Shown piece by piece: positions 35,239-43,762 of a stretch of 64,000 nucleotides of DNA. The stretch comes from Streptomyces abyssalis (GTDB lineage Bacteria > Actinomycetota > Actinomycetes > Streptomycetales > Streptomycetaceae), in NCBI RefSeq assembly GCF_001751365.1, contig NZ_LJGT01000041.1, positions 1,109,045 through 1,173,044 on the forward strand, read 5' to 3'. Under the pieces are notes generated by a model, which saw only the letters and a list, made by a program, of their open reading frames with translations, searched no databases and had not been told where the DNA came from. The stretch's first letter is position 1. The number at the start of each line of letters is the position of its first letter. The position numbers were made by a program, and so were the translations under genes.

Positions 35239-36870
35239 ATGGACGCTGTGACCCAGGTCCCCGCCCCGTACAACGAGCCGGTGCACACCTACGCGCCCGG
35301 CAGCCCCGAGCGCTCCCGGCTGGAGCGCAAGCTCAAGGAACTCGCCGAGAATCCGGTCGATCTGCCCATGACCATCAACGGTGAGAGGCGGATGGGCGGC
35401 GGCGCACGCGTCGACGTCGTGCAGCCGCACAATCACAGCAAGGTCATCGGCACCTACGCGAACGCCACCCGGCAGGACGCGCAGGACGCGATCGACGCCG
35501 CCCTCGCGGCCGCGCCCGCATGGCGTGCGATGTCCTTCGACGACCGTGCCGCGATCATCCTCAAGGCGGCCGAGCTGCTGTCGGGCCCGTGGCGCGAGAC
35601 GATCGCCGCCTCCACCATGCTCGGCCAGTCCAAGACGATCCAGCAGGCCGAGATCGACGCCCCCTGCGAACTGATCGACTTCTGGCGCTTCAACGTGCAC
35701 TTCGCGCGCGAACTCCTCGCGGAGCAGCCGCCGATGCAGCCCAAGGGCGTGTGGAACCGCCTGGACCACCGGCCGCTGGAGGGCTTCGTCTACGCGATCA
35801 CGCCCTTCAACTTCACCGCCATCGCCGGGAATCTGCCCACCGCTCCCGCGCTGATGGGCAACGTCGTGGTCTGGAAGCCCTCCCCGACGCAGACGCACTC
35901 CGCCGTGCTCCTGATGGAGATGCTGGAGGAGGCAGGCATGCCCAAGGGCGTCATCAACCTCGTCACCGGCGACGGCAAGGACGTCTCGGAGGTCGCGCTG
36001 CCCCACCCGGACCTGGCGGGCGTGCACTTCACCGGTTCGACGAAGACGTTCCAGTACCTGTGGCGGACGGTCGGCGAGAACATCGAGCGCTACAGGTCCT
36101 ATCCGCGCATCGTCGGTGAGACCGGCGGCAAGGACTTCATCGTCGCCCACCCGACCGCCGACGCCGCGGTGCTGAAGACGGCGATGGTGCGCGGCGCCTT
36201 CGAATACCAGGGCCAGAAGTGCTCGGCCGCCTCCCGCGCGTACATTCCGCGTTCGCTGTGGGACGGAGGGCTCAAGGACGAACTCCTCGCCGAGACCGAG
36301 GGCCTGGCGATGGGCGACGTCAGCGACCTGTCCAACTTCATCGGGGCCGTCATCGACGACCGCGCCTTCGCGAAGAACAAGGCCGCCATCGACCGTGCGA
36401 GGCAGGACCCCACCTGCGAGATCCTCGTCGGCGGCGAATACGACGACTCCACCGGCTGGTTCGTGAAGCCGACGGTGATCGCCTGCACCGACCCGGACAA
36501 CGAGATCTTCTCCGAGGAGTACTTCGGCCCGATCCTCGCCGTGCACGTCTACGAGGACGGCGACTGGACGACGATGCTGGAGCAGATGGAGTCCGTCGCC
36601 GCGTACGCGCTGACGGGCGCCGTGCTCGCCAAGGACCGGGCGGTGCTCGCCGAGGCGAGCGAGAAACTCCGGTTCGCCGCGGGCAACTTCTACCTCAACG
36701 ACCGCCCGACCGGCTCCATCGTCGGCCAGCAGCCCTTCGGCGGCGCCCGTGCCTCCGGCACCAACGACAAGGCGGGCTCGAAGTTCAACCTGCTGCGCTG
36801 GATGTCGCCGCGAGCCATCAAGGAGACCCAGGTGGCGCCGACCGACTACCGCTATCCGCACATGGGTTGA
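35239..36870 (+). CDS. 1-pyrroline-5-carboxylate dehydrogenase
   Basis: 543-residue aldehyde dehydrogenase that converts glutamate semialdehyde to glutamate. Landmarks are ITPFNFTAIAGNLPTAPALM, GVHFTGSTKTFQYLWRTVGE, ETGGKDFIVAHPTAD, the catalytic Cys in YQGQKCSAASRAYIP and EEYFGPILAVHVYE. ATG 35239 follows GAAGGAG. It is downstream of proline dehydrogenase and presumably shares its promoter. Length and motifs fit the RocA/PruA family (rocA or pruA by name in other genera). Confidence 0.95.
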   Translation: MDAVTQVPAPYNEPVHTYAPGSPERSRLERKLKELAENPVDLPMTINGERRMGGGARVDVVQPHNHSKVIGTYANATRQDAQDAIDAALAAAPAWRAMSFDDRAAIILKAAELLSGPWRETIAASTMLGQSKTIQQAEIDAPCELIDFWRFNVHFARELLAEQPPMQPKGVWNRLDHRPLEGFVYAITPFNFTAIAGNLPTAPALMGNVVVWKPSPTQTHSAVLLMEMLEEAGMPKGVINLVTGDGKDVSEVALPHPDLAGVHFTGSTKTFQYLWRTVGENIERYRSYPRIVGETGGKDFIVAHPTADAAVLKTAMVRGAFEYQGQKCSAASRAYIPRSLWDGGLKDELLAETEGLAMGDVSDLSNFIGAVIDDRAFAKNKAAIDRARQDPTCEILVGGEYDDSTGWFVKPTVIACTDPDNEIFSEEYFGPILAVHVYEDGDWTTMLEQMESVAAYALTGAVLAKDRAVLAEASEKLRFAAGNFYLNDRPTGSIVGQQPFGGARASGTNDKAGSKFNLLRWMSPRAIKETQVAPTDYRYPHMG

Positions 36871-36900
36871 GCCGCTGAGCCGCTGAACCCTTCAGCACCT

Positions 36901-36950
36901 GACCGCGCCCGTCACGCGTACGTCCGCACGTACACGTGACGGGCGCGGTC
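36901..36950. terminator. bidirectional terminator between P5C dehydrogenase and nitroreductase
   Basis: Sixteen perfect pairs (36901-36916 with 36935-36950) plus an inner GTACGT/ACGTAC stem form one long hairpin between two convergent genes. Confidence 0.9.
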
Positions 36951-36969
36951 GCCGTGTCACCGGTCCGTG

Positions 36970-37677
36970 TCACCAGCCGTCGCGGTGGATGACCTCCTGC
37001 ACCGGACGGCGGCGCACGGGCCCGAAGTTGCCCGCGGGCATGCCCACGGGGATCACAGCGAAGGTGTTCACGTCCTTGGGTATGCCGAGCACCTGCTTCC
37101 ACTCCCGCTCCAGCATCAGGTGCCAGACGGTGACCGTGGCCGCCAGCCCCAGCCCGCGCGCCGCGAGCAGCAGGTTCTGAACGCCGGGGTAGACGCTGGA
37201 GGTCTCCGCGATCGTGCTGAAGACGCCGTTGGTCATCAGCCGCAGCATCCCGCTCGTGCCGAGCGATCCGTGCAGGGCCTTCAGCCCGTCCATGTCGCCC
37301 TTCGGCTGGACGTAGCGGTAGCACGGAACGATCAGTGCGGGGGTGTCGGCGAAGTGGTCACGCTGGTGCTCGATGGCCGCGACCATCCGCCGGTACGCGC
37401 CCTCCTCCATGCTGGGAGGCGTCGCCTTGCCGGCGGAGCCGAGGTACGCGTTCACGCACCGGCGCCACAGCGGTTCGAGCCGCGCGATCACATCCCGGTC
37501 GGTGACGACGACGTAGTGGAACTGCTGGAGGTTCGACCCGCTGGGGGCCCACACGGCGGCCTGCACGAGCCGCTCCAGCAGTTCCTCCGGCACGGGGTCG
37601 GGTTTGAGACGGCGCATCGCGCGCATCGTGGACATGGTCTCGAAGAGCAGGGGCTCGGCTTGCCGATCATCCGTCAT
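36970..37677 (-). CDS. nitroreductase family protein
   Basis: 235-residue flavin-dependent oxidoreductase. The FMN-binding RAMRRLKPDPVP at residues 18-30 and WAPSGSNLQQFHYVVV are typical, with VQNLLLAARGLGLAATVTVW and the closing GNFGPVRRRPVQEVIH. The Met-rich loop differs between members, so the substrate cannot be stated. TAGACT eight bases ahead of ATG 37677 and no ribosome site suggest a leaderless mRNA. Confidence 0.9.
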   Translation of the reverse strand: MTDDRQAEPLLFETMSTMRAMRRLKPDPVPEELLERLVQAAVWAPSGSNLQQFHYVVVTDRDVIARLEPLWRRCVNAYLGSAGKATPPSMEEGAYRRMVAAIEHQRDHFADTPALIVPCYRYVQPKGDMDGLKALHGSLGTSGMLRLMTNGVFSTIAETSSVYPGVQNLLLAARGLGLAATVTVWHLMLEREWKQVLGIPKDVNTFAVIPVGMPAGNFGPVRRRPVQEVIHRDGW

Positions 37678-38141
37678 GGCCGCGGAGTCTAGGGCTCCGC
37701 TTCGACGTGCGGCACCGTCCCTGGCGCTCGCGGTCCCGTCGGGCTTCTGCCCGGGTCCGCCGCCAACTCCCTGTTGTGGTCCCGGACATGGCGACCCGGG
37801 CGGTCGGGAGTGCTCCGCTCGCCGCTCACACGGGCCGGAGGCTCAGAGGTGCGGGCTCAGAGGTGCGGGCTCCGAGGGCGGTGCCCGGACGGCCGGTGGC
37901 CTGAATCGAGTGGTGTTCGTCTCAGATAGTAGGAAGGCCAACTAATTGGCGAGACATCACGGCGATCGGGTTCTACCTTTGTAGGGAGCCGAACGTCTCG
38001 CTCATCCAGCGAACGGCGGATGAGGCCCGGTGCACGAGCGCAGGTGATCCCTGACGCACCGCTCCGCCCCCGCCCGATCCGGCATCACCAGCCCCCACCT
38101 TCCCTTCTTGAAGCCTTTGCGTGCACAAGGAGTTGCTGATC
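37678..38141. other. intergenic region, nitroreductase to the small gene
   Basis: About 460 bases without a clear gene. It contains a 15-bp direct repeat (GGCTCAGAGGTGCGG at about 37839 and 37854), an AT-richer stretch at 37920-37990 with CAACTAATTGG, and an imperfect palindrome TTCTACCTTTGTAGG at 37969-37984. The last two look regulatory, but no partner is known. Confidence 0.5.
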
Positions 38142-38282
38142 ATGGATGAGACCGCCCGCCGCCGCGCACGGCACACCGCCCGCACGGCCCGTATCAACCG
38201 CGACGCCGACCGCCGGAACGCAGCGGCCGCCCTCCAGCGCGCCCTCGACCGCCGCGACAACGGCGGCGCCACGGGCCACTGA
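38142..38282 (+). CDS. small basic protein of unknown function
   Basis: 46-residue reading frame starting MDETARRRARHTARTARINR, Arg- and Ala-rich, ending GGATGH. AAGGAG lies nine bases before ATG 38142, which is a good ribosome site. It is helical in appearance and has no recognised domain. It could be spurious; the case rests on the ribosome site and the coding-like composition. Confidence 0.45.
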   Translation: MDETARRRARHTARTARINRDADRRNAAAALQRALDRRDNGGATGH

Positions 38283-38299
38283 GGCCCAGGCCCCGCCGA

Positions 38300-38667
38300 T
38301 CACCATTCGACGCTGAGCGACGTGGGCCCGGAATCGGCACCGCCCCGGGCCCATGGGACGTCCTCGGCCGTTCCCTGAAGCCGTAGTCCCGGCAGCCGCC
38401 GCGCCAGTGCGCACAGTGCGGCGCCGACCTCGGCACGGGCCAGTGCGGCGCCCTGGCCGGAACCGGCCGACGCCGGTCCCGCAGCCGTCCCTCGGTCAGC
38501 AGTCGGAGCGTCCCGGCGGACACGGTGTCGCAGACCGTCGAGTATCCGGCCGCCACGACGGTGGTGGCCATGCCGGTCAGTTCGCCGTCGCCGAGGCGCC
38601 CGTCACCGGAGACAGTGACAAGCGGGCCCTGCCGACGGGCGTCCGTGATGTGGACGGGTTGTGTCAT
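38300..38667 (-). pseudogene. cytochrome P450 remnant with internal deletion and frameshift
   Basis: Two pieces of a P450 lie together on the minus strand. From ATG 38667, residues 18-55 look like an I-helix ([20 protein letters not shown], then [20 protein letters not shown]). The following bases shift frame, and in another frame 38300-38470 reads [20 protein letters not shown], then [11 protein letters not shown] and [10 protein letters not shown] with a stop, the normal end of a P450 after its heme-binding Cys. The K-helix ExxR and the Cys loop itself are missing. So about 100 residues were deleted and the gene is dead. It is divergent from leuB. Confidence 0.7.
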
Positions 38668-38684
38668 CCCCTGGGATCAGAGGT

Positions 38685-38697
38685 TATGGTCGCTGCC
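38685..38697 (+). promoter_or_regulatory. leaderless promoter -10 of leuB
   Basis: TATGGT at 38685-38690 lies seven bases ahead of ATG 38698, with TTGTGT at about 38659-38664 as a possible -35 at a wide spacing. No ribosome site precedes leuB. Confidence 0.45.
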
Positions 38698-39735
38698 ATG
38701 TCTCGCAGCATCAGCCTCGCAGTGATCCCCGGTGACGGAATCGGCCAGGAGGTCGTGGCCCAGGGCCTGAAGGTCCTGACCGCCGTCCTTCCCCAGGACG
38801 TGAAGCTGGAGACGAAGCAGTACGACCTCGGCGCCGCCCGCTGGCACGCCACGGGTGAGACCCTCCCGGACGCTGAGCTGGAGCAGCTGAAGCAGCACGA
38901 CGCGATCCTGCTGGGAGCCATCGGCGACCCGAGCGTGCCGTCCGGCGTGCTGGAGCGCGGGCTGCTGCTCAAACTGCGGTTCGCCTTCGACCACTTCGTC
39001 AATCTCCGGCCGTCGCAGCTCTTCCCCAACACGGAGACGCCGCTGGCCGGCCGCCCCGTCATCGACTTCGTGGTCGTGCGCGAGGGCACCGAGGGCCCGT
39101 ACGTCGGCAACGGCGGCAGCATCCGCACCGGTACCCCCGCCGAGGTCGCCAACGAGGTCAGCGTGAACACCGCGTACGGCGTGGAGCGCGTCGTCCGGGA
39201 CGCGTACGAGCGTGCACAGGCGCGCCCCCGCAAGAAGCTGACCCTGGTGCACAAGAACAACGTGCTGGTCCACGCGGGCCACCTGTGGAAGAACCTCTTC
39301 GACAAGATCGGCGAGGAGTACCCCGAGGTCACCACCGACTACCTGCACGTCGACGCCGCGACCATCTTCCTGGTCTCCGACCCCGGACGCTTCGACGTGA
39401 TCGTCACCGACAACCTCTTCGGCGACATCATCACCGACCTGGCCGCCGCCGTCAGCGGCGGCATCGGCCTCGCCGCCTCCGGGAACATCAACCCGACGGG
39501 CAGCTTCCCCTCGATGTTCGAGCCCGTCCACGGCTCCGCACCCGACATCGCGGGCACCGGCAAGGCCGACCCTACGGCGACGGTGCTCTCCGTCGCGCTG
39601 ATGCTGCGGCACCTCGGCCTCGGGGCCGAGGCCGCCCGCGTCGAGGCGGCGGTCACGGCCGACCTGGCCGGGCGCCCCGCCGGCCGTACGACGGACGAGA
39701 CCGGCGACGCCCTGGCCGCAGCGGTATCCGGCTGA
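38698..39735 (+). CDS. leuB: 3-isopropylmalate dehydrogenase
   Basis: 345-residue NAD-dependent beta-decarboxylating dehydrogenase of leucine synthesis. ATG 38698 gives [19 protein letters not shown]. Motifs are [15 protein letters not shown] (substrate Arg/Glu region), [32 protein letters not shown] (metal Asp residues) and [13 protein letters not shown] (NAD). It is the short form usual in actinobacteria. The start abuts a -10-like TATGGT with no ribosome site. ilvE follows 242 bases downstream, after a hairpin. Confidence 0.95.
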   Translation: MSRSISLAVIPGDGIGQEVVAQGLKVLTAVLPQDVKLETKQYDLGAARWHATGETLPDAELEQLKQHDAILLGAIGDPSVPSGVLERGLLLKLRFAFDHFVNLRPSQLFPNTETPLAGRPVIDFVVVREGTEGPYVGNGGSIRTGTPAEVANEVSVNTAYGVERVVRDAYERAQARPRKKLTLVHKNNVLVHAGHLWKNLFDKIGEEYPEVTTDYLHVDAATIFLVSDPGRFDVIVTDNLFGDIITDLAAAVSGGIGLAASGNINPTGSFPSMFEPVHGSAPDIAGTGKADPTATVLSVALMLRHLGLGAEAARVEAAVTADLAGRPAGRTTDETGDALAAAVSG

Positions 39736-39764
39736 CCCGGAGCAGGCCGGAGCAGGCGGCCTGT

Positions 39765-39782
39765 CCGGGCATCGGTGCCCGG
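39765..39782 (+). terminator. possible leuB terminator
   Basis: CCGGGCA-TCGG-TGCCCGG hairpin 30 bases after leuB. Confidence 0.5.
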
Positions 39783-39977
39783 CCGCTGTGCCAGTGAGGG
39801 GTCGGGGTGCCACCATCCATCCAGGGGCCGCCCACCCGGACTCCCTCCGCGGACCTCCACGCGTGATAATCGGACGCGGGGGCTGACGCATCAGGGAATG
39901 CTCGGACGTCCAAGCACCACGACGGAGGGCGTACGGGAGCGCGGTCCGCCACGACACACAGTGAAGGACGCGCTCAC

Positions 39978-41081
39978 ATGACGACGCCTCGAATCGACTT
40001 CGACCTCAAGCCTTCCTCGCAGCCGCTGCCCGCCGCGGAGCGCGAGGCGGTGCTGGCCAACCCGGGCTTCGGCCGTCATTTCACGGACCACATGGTCACG
40101 ATCAAGTGGACCGAGGGACGGGGCTGGCACGACGCACAGCTCCAGCCGTACGCGGCGCTGCAGCTCGATCCCGCCAACATGACGCTGCACTACGCGCAGT
40201 CGATCTTCGAAGGGCTGAAGGCGTACCGGCAGCCGGACGGCTCCGTCTCCGCCTTCCGTCCCGACGCGAACGCCCGCCGCTTCCAGCGCAGCGCCCGCCG
40301 GCTGGCCATGCCGGAGCTCCCCGAGGAGGCGTTCATCGAGGCGTGCGAGCTGCTCGTGCGGCAGGACAAGGAGTGGGTGCCGGGGAGCGGCGAGGAGTCG
40401 CTCTATCTGCGGCCCTTCATGTTCGCCACGGAGGTCGGGCTCGGTGTGCGTCCGGCCAACGAGTACCTCTTCATGCTGATCGCCTCGCCCGCCGGCTCCT
40501 ACTTCCCCGGAGGCGTCCAGCCGGTGTCCGTGTGGCTCTCCCAGGAGTACGTGCGGGCGGCGCCCGGCGGCACCGGCGAGGCCAAGTGCGCGGGGAACTA
40601 CGCCGCTTCGCTCGTCGCGCAGGCCGAGGCCGCCGAGCAGGGCTGCGACCAGGTCGTGTGGTTGGACGCGATCGAGCGCCGCTTCATCGAGGAGATGGGC
40701 GGCATGAACCTCTACTTCGTCCACGGCTCAGGCGCCGACGCGAAGATCGTCACGCCGTCGCTGACCGGCACGCTGTTGCCGGGCATCACCCGCAGTTCGC
40801 TGCTCACGCTCGCCGCCGACCTCGGGTACGAGACGGCGGAGGCCCGCCTGACCGTCGACGACTGGCGGGAGGGCAACGCTGACGGCACCATCACCGAGGT
40901 CTTCGCCTGCGGTACGGCAGCGGTGATCACACCGGTCGGCGAGGCGAAGTGCGCGAGCGGCGCGTGGAAGGTCGGCGACGGCCAGCCCGGCGAGATCACC
41001 ATGCGGCTGCGCGAGACGCTGCTGGCGGTGCAGACCGGCCGGGCGGAGGACCGCCACAACTGGATGCGCCCCCTGGCCTGA
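39978..41081 (+). CDS. ilvE: branched-chain amino acid aminotransferase
   Basis: 367-residue PLP enzyme of fold type IV that interconverts branched-chain keto acids and amino acids. The motif YAQSIFEGLKAYRQPDGSV at about 75 and the PLP lysine in GGTGEAKCAGNYAASLVAQA near residue 203 are clear, followed by WLDAIERRFIEEMGGMNLYF, TPSLTGTLLPGITRSSLL and VFACGTAAVITPVG. ATG 39978 follows GAAGGA. It is probably used for valine, leucine and isoleucine together. Confidence 0.96.
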   Translation: MTTPRIDFDLKPSSQPLPAAEREAVLANPGFGRHFTDHMVTIKWTEGRGWHDAQLQPYAALQLDPANMTLHYAQSIFEGLKAYRQPDGSVSAFRPDANARRFQRSARRLAMPELPEEAFIEACELLVRQDKEWVPGSGEESLYLRPFMFATEVGLGVRPANEYLFMLIASPAGSYFPGGVQPVSVWLSQEYVRAAPGGTGEAKCAGNYAASLVAQAEAAEQGCDQVVWLDAIERRFIEEMGGMNLYFVHGSGADAKIVTPSLTGTLLPGITRSSLLTLAADLGYETAEARLTVDDWREGNADGTITEVFACGTAAVITPVGEAKCASGAWKVGDGQPGEITMRLRETLLAVQTGRAEDRHNWMRPLA

Positions 41082-41210
41082 CGGGGAGCGGCTCGCTCTG
41101 CCCTCGTCGTGGGTCGCGGCGCGGGGTGCCCGACGCCCTGCCCGTGCTTGCGCACCGCACGGCTTCTGCCGGGCGCGGCGCCCTCGCCGCCGGACGATTG
41201 CCGCGCTCCG

Positions 41211-41583
41211 CGCCGCCCGGCGTCCGGGCGGCTGTCCGCTGCTCCGGGTCCCGGCGCCGACGGTCTCTGCCCCGACGGCCTCTGCCCCGACGCCGGGCCC
41301 CGGCTCCGGCGACTTTTCCGGCGCGCACCGGCCGTGGGGCGCGGCGGACTGTCGCCGCGCTCGATGCCGCCGCGTGTCCCGGCGGCTGTCCGCTGGGCGG
41401 GCTCCGCCGCCCGACGGCCCGGTCCGCGGTCCGGCCTGCCGGGGAGTCGGCGCGCTTCGCGCTGTTGGCCGCGGGGGTGCGGGCTGCGACCCGACGGATC
41501 GGCTGCAGGCCGTGTCCGCACGGCGGCTTGCGCCGCCCGGCGTCCGGGCGGCTGTCCGCTGCTCCGGGTTCCGGCGCCGACGG
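41211..41583. repeat. 53-bp direct repeat pair
   Basis: Copies at 41211-41263 and 41531-41583, both beginning CGCCGCCCGGCGTCCGGGCG, differ at one base (41250 against 41570). They are 320 bases apart. Confidence 0.8.
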
Positions 41584-41595
41584 CCCGACGCTGAC

Positions 41596-41625
41596 CCTTG
41601 CCTTGCCTTGCCTTGCCTTGCCTTG
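41596..41625. repeat. CCTTG microsatellite, six units
   Basis: CCTTG repeated six times exactly, followed by CCGAG/CCGGG pentamers. A five-base repeat of this purity is unusual in such a GC-rich genome. Confidence 0.85.
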
Positions 41626-41754
41626 CCGAGCCGGGCCGGGCCGGGCCGAGCCGGGCCGGACCGGGCCGGGACCGGCCGATGCCCGCCGGGCTGGCGCCCG
41701 GGCGGCCGGGCCTCCCGCGCCAGCGGGAAGCCGCTTTCCGCATCGTGAGACGCC

Positions 41755-41791
41755 TTGCGGGCGCGGGGGCGGTTTGTGCAAGACTCCCCCC
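41755..41791 (+). promoter_or_regulatory. candidate cimA leader promoter (leaderless)
   Basis: TTGCGG at 41755 and AAGACT at 41780-41785 are separated by 19 bases, with the GTG of the leader peptide six bases after the -10, so translation could begin on the first base of the RNA. Confidence 0.4.
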
Positions 41792-41842
41792 GTGTCCTCG
41801 TTCGCCATGATTATCGGCAGCAGGCGCGCCGGTCCTTCGTGA
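41792..41842 (+). CDS. putative cimA leader peptide
   Basis: 16-codon frame MSSFAMIIGSRRAGPS, containing two Ile codons in a row after an internal Met. There is no ribosome site; a -10-like sequence lies six bases upstream of GTG 41792, so it would be leaderless. It is followed by a hairpin and a terminator. Ile is the end product of the citramalate route, so stalling at the Ile pair is plausible. The peptide is inferred from layout only. Confidence 0.5.
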   Translation: MSSFAMIIGSRRAGPS

Positions 41843-41847
41843 CCGAC

Positions 41848-41930
41848 TGCCGCAGGAAGACCCGTGCGGCAGCGGCCACCGTGTCCCAGACCCGCGCGCC
41901 AGACCTCTCGCACCCGCGAGAGGTTTTTTT
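41848..41930 (+). promoter_or_regulatory. attenuator before cimA
   Basis: First hairpin CTGCCGCA/TGCGGCAG at about 41848-41873 (possible pause stem). The second is a rho-independent terminator: CCTCTCGC/GCGAGAGG (41904-41923, loop ACCC) followed by seven T. It ends 134 bases ahead of cimA. Confidence 0.75.
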
Positions 41931-42064
41931 GGTTTCCGGCCCACCCCAGCCGGGACGACCGGCGCGAGAAGGCAGCGGAACAACCCAGGGACAAGCGGAC
42001 CCCGGAATTGCGGATCTCCCTTCGTCGCCCAGAAGCACAGCATCCACCAGGAGCCACAGCAGCC

Positions 42065-43675
42065 ATGAGCACTGACGCCCCGGCCGCCCCGGACGACAGC
42101 TTCCACATCTTCGACACCACGCTCCGCGACGGAGCCCAGCGCGAGGGCATCAACCTCACCGTCGCCGACAAGCTGACGATCGCCCGTCACCTCGACGAGT
42201 TCGGCGTCGGCTTCATCGAGGGCGGCTGGCCGGGGGCCAACCCGCGCGACACCGAGTTCTTCGACCGCGCCCGTCAGGAGATCGATTTCCGGCACGCGCA
42301 GCTCGTGGCCTTCGGCGCGACCCGTAAGGCAGGTGTGCGCGCGGCCGACGACGCGCAGGTCAAGGCACTGGTGGCGTCCGGCGCCCCGGTCGTCACGCTG
42401 GTCGCGAAGTCGCACGACCGGCACGTCGAGCTGGCCCTGCGCACCTCGCTGGAGGAGAACCTGGAGATGGTCCGGGACACCGTGGCCCACCTGCGCGAGC
42501 AGGGACGCCGGGTCTTCGTGGACTGCGAGCACTTCTTCGACGGCTATCTCGCCAACGCCCGCTACGCGAAGGAGGTCGTGCGCGCGGCGCACGAAGCCGG
42601 CGCCGACGTCGTCGTCCTGTGCGACACCAACGGCGGGATGCTCCCCGCGCAGATCCAGGCGGTCGTACGCACCGTCCTCGCCGACACCGGCGCCCGCCTG
42701 GGCATCCACACGCAGGACGACACCGGCTGTGCCGTCGCCAACACCCTCGCCGCCGTGGACGCGGGAGCCACCCACGTCCAGTGCACCGCCAACGGCTACG
42801 GCGAGCGCGTCGGCAACGCCAACCTCTTTCCCGTGACGGCGGCGCTGCAGCTCAAGTACGGCAAGCAGGTGCTGCCGCAGGGCGCCCTGGAGGAGATGAC
42901 GCGCATCTCGCACGCGATCGCCGAGGTCGTCAATCTCGTGCCCTCGACCCACCAGCCGTACGTCGGCACCTCGGCCTTCGCGCACAAGGCGGGGCTGCAC
43001 GCCTCCGCGATCAAGGTCGACCCGGACCTGTACCAGCACATCGAGCCCGAACTCGTCGGCAACAGCATGCGGATGCTCGTATCCGACATGGCGGGGCGCG
43101 CCTCGGTCGAGCTGAAGGGCAAGGAGCTCGGCTACGACCTGGAGGGCGACCGGGACCTGGTCGGGCGGATCGTCGAGCGCGTCAAGGAGCAGGAGCTCAA
43201 GGGCTTCACCTACGAGGCCGCGGACGCCTCGTTCGAACTGCTGCTCCGCGACGAGGTGCACGGCCGCGCCCGGCGCTTCTTCCGCCTGGAGTCCTGGCGG
43301 ACCATCGTCGAACAGCGCCCCGGCGGCGGCCAGGCCAACGAGGCCACGGTCAAGCTGTGGGCCAAGGGCGAGCGCATCATCGCCACGGGTGAGGGGAACG
43401 GACCGGTCAACGCCCTCGACCGCGCGCTGCGCAGCGGTCTGGAGCGCCTGCACCCGGAGCTGGCCAGGCTCTCCCTCGTGGACTACAAGGTCCGCATCCT
43501 CGAAGGCGGGCACGGAACCGACTCCACGACGCGTGTGCTGGTCTCCATGAGCGACGGGCGCGCGGAGTGGTCGACCGTGGGCGTCGCGGACAACATCATC
43601 GCGGCGTCCTGGCAGGCACTGGACGACGCGTACACGTACGGGCTGCTGCGGGCGGGCGTCGAACCACACGAGTGA
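42065..43675 (+). CDS. cimA: citramalate synthase
   Basis: 536-residue HMGL-family enzyme, the citramalate synthase type (TIGR00977-like), which condenses pyruvate and acetyl-CoA to make citramalate for isoleucine by a threonine-independent route. Landmarks are FDTTLRDGAQREGINLTVAD at about residue 15, FIEGGWPGANPRDTEFFDRA, VFVDCEHFFDGY, LCDTNGGMLPAQIQ, CTANGYGERVGNANL and a C-terminal regulatory domain from about residue 400. LeuA has different loops here. ATG 42065 follows AGGAG. An attenuator lies upstream. Confidence 0.92.
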   Translation: MSTDAPAAPDDSFHIFDTTLRDGAQREGINLTVADKLTIARHLDEFGVGFIEGGWPGANPRDTEFFDRARQEIDFRHAQLVAFGATRKAGVRAADDAQVKALVASGAPVVTLVAKSHDRHVELALRTSLEENLEMVRDTVAHLREQGRRVFVDCEHFFDGYLANARYAKEVVRAAHEAGADVVVLCDTNGGMLPAQIQAVVRTVLADTGARLGIHTQDDTGCAVANTLAAVDAGATHVQCTANGYGERVGNANLFPVTAALQLKYGKQVLPQGALEEMTRISHAIAEVVNLVPSTHQPYVGTSAFAHKAGLHASAIKVDPDLYQHIEPELVGNSMRMLVSDMAGRASVELKGKELGYDLEGDRDLVGRIVERVKEQELKGFTYEAADASFELLLRDEVHGRARRFFRLESWRTIVEQRPGGGQANEATVKLWAKGERIIATGEGNGPVNALDRALRSGLERLHPELARLSLVDYKVRILEGGHGTDSTTRVLVSMSDGRAEWSTVGVADNIIAASWQALDDAYTYGLLRAGVEPHE

Positions 43676-43720
43676 GGCACGGGCCGGCCGTGAGGCATCG
43701 GCCGTGGGGCAGAAGCGTGC

Positions 43721-43751
43721 GCGGCGCCGGCAACCCGAAGCCCGGCGCCGC
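43721..43751. terminator. hairpin between cimA and the P450 gene
   Basis: GCGGCGCCGG and CCGGCGCCGC are perfect inverted repeats 11 bases apart, between two convergent genes. Confidence 0.7.
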
Positions 43752-43762
43752 CCGTCGGCGGC

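Larger units (their letters stand above)
41082..41791. other. 710-bp gene-free, repeat-rich region
   Basis: No supported gene. It is extremely GC-rich and holds a 53-bp direct repeat (41211-41263 and 41531-41583), a weaker third copy near 41370, a CCTTG run (41596-41625) and then CCGGG/CCGAG repeats to about 41675. All six frames have long open stretches, but these are expected at this composition and have no ribosome site. Confidence 0.6.

Noticed and set aside
41082-41791. Overlapping frames of 120-300 codons in the ilvE-cimA gap
   Set aside because: All are open because of the GC-rich repeats; no ribosome site, no motif, and they disagree on strand.
40712-43669. 985-codon minus-strand frame over ilvE, the gap and cimA
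   Set aside because: It runs through two real genes and a repeat-rich gap, and has no family motif.
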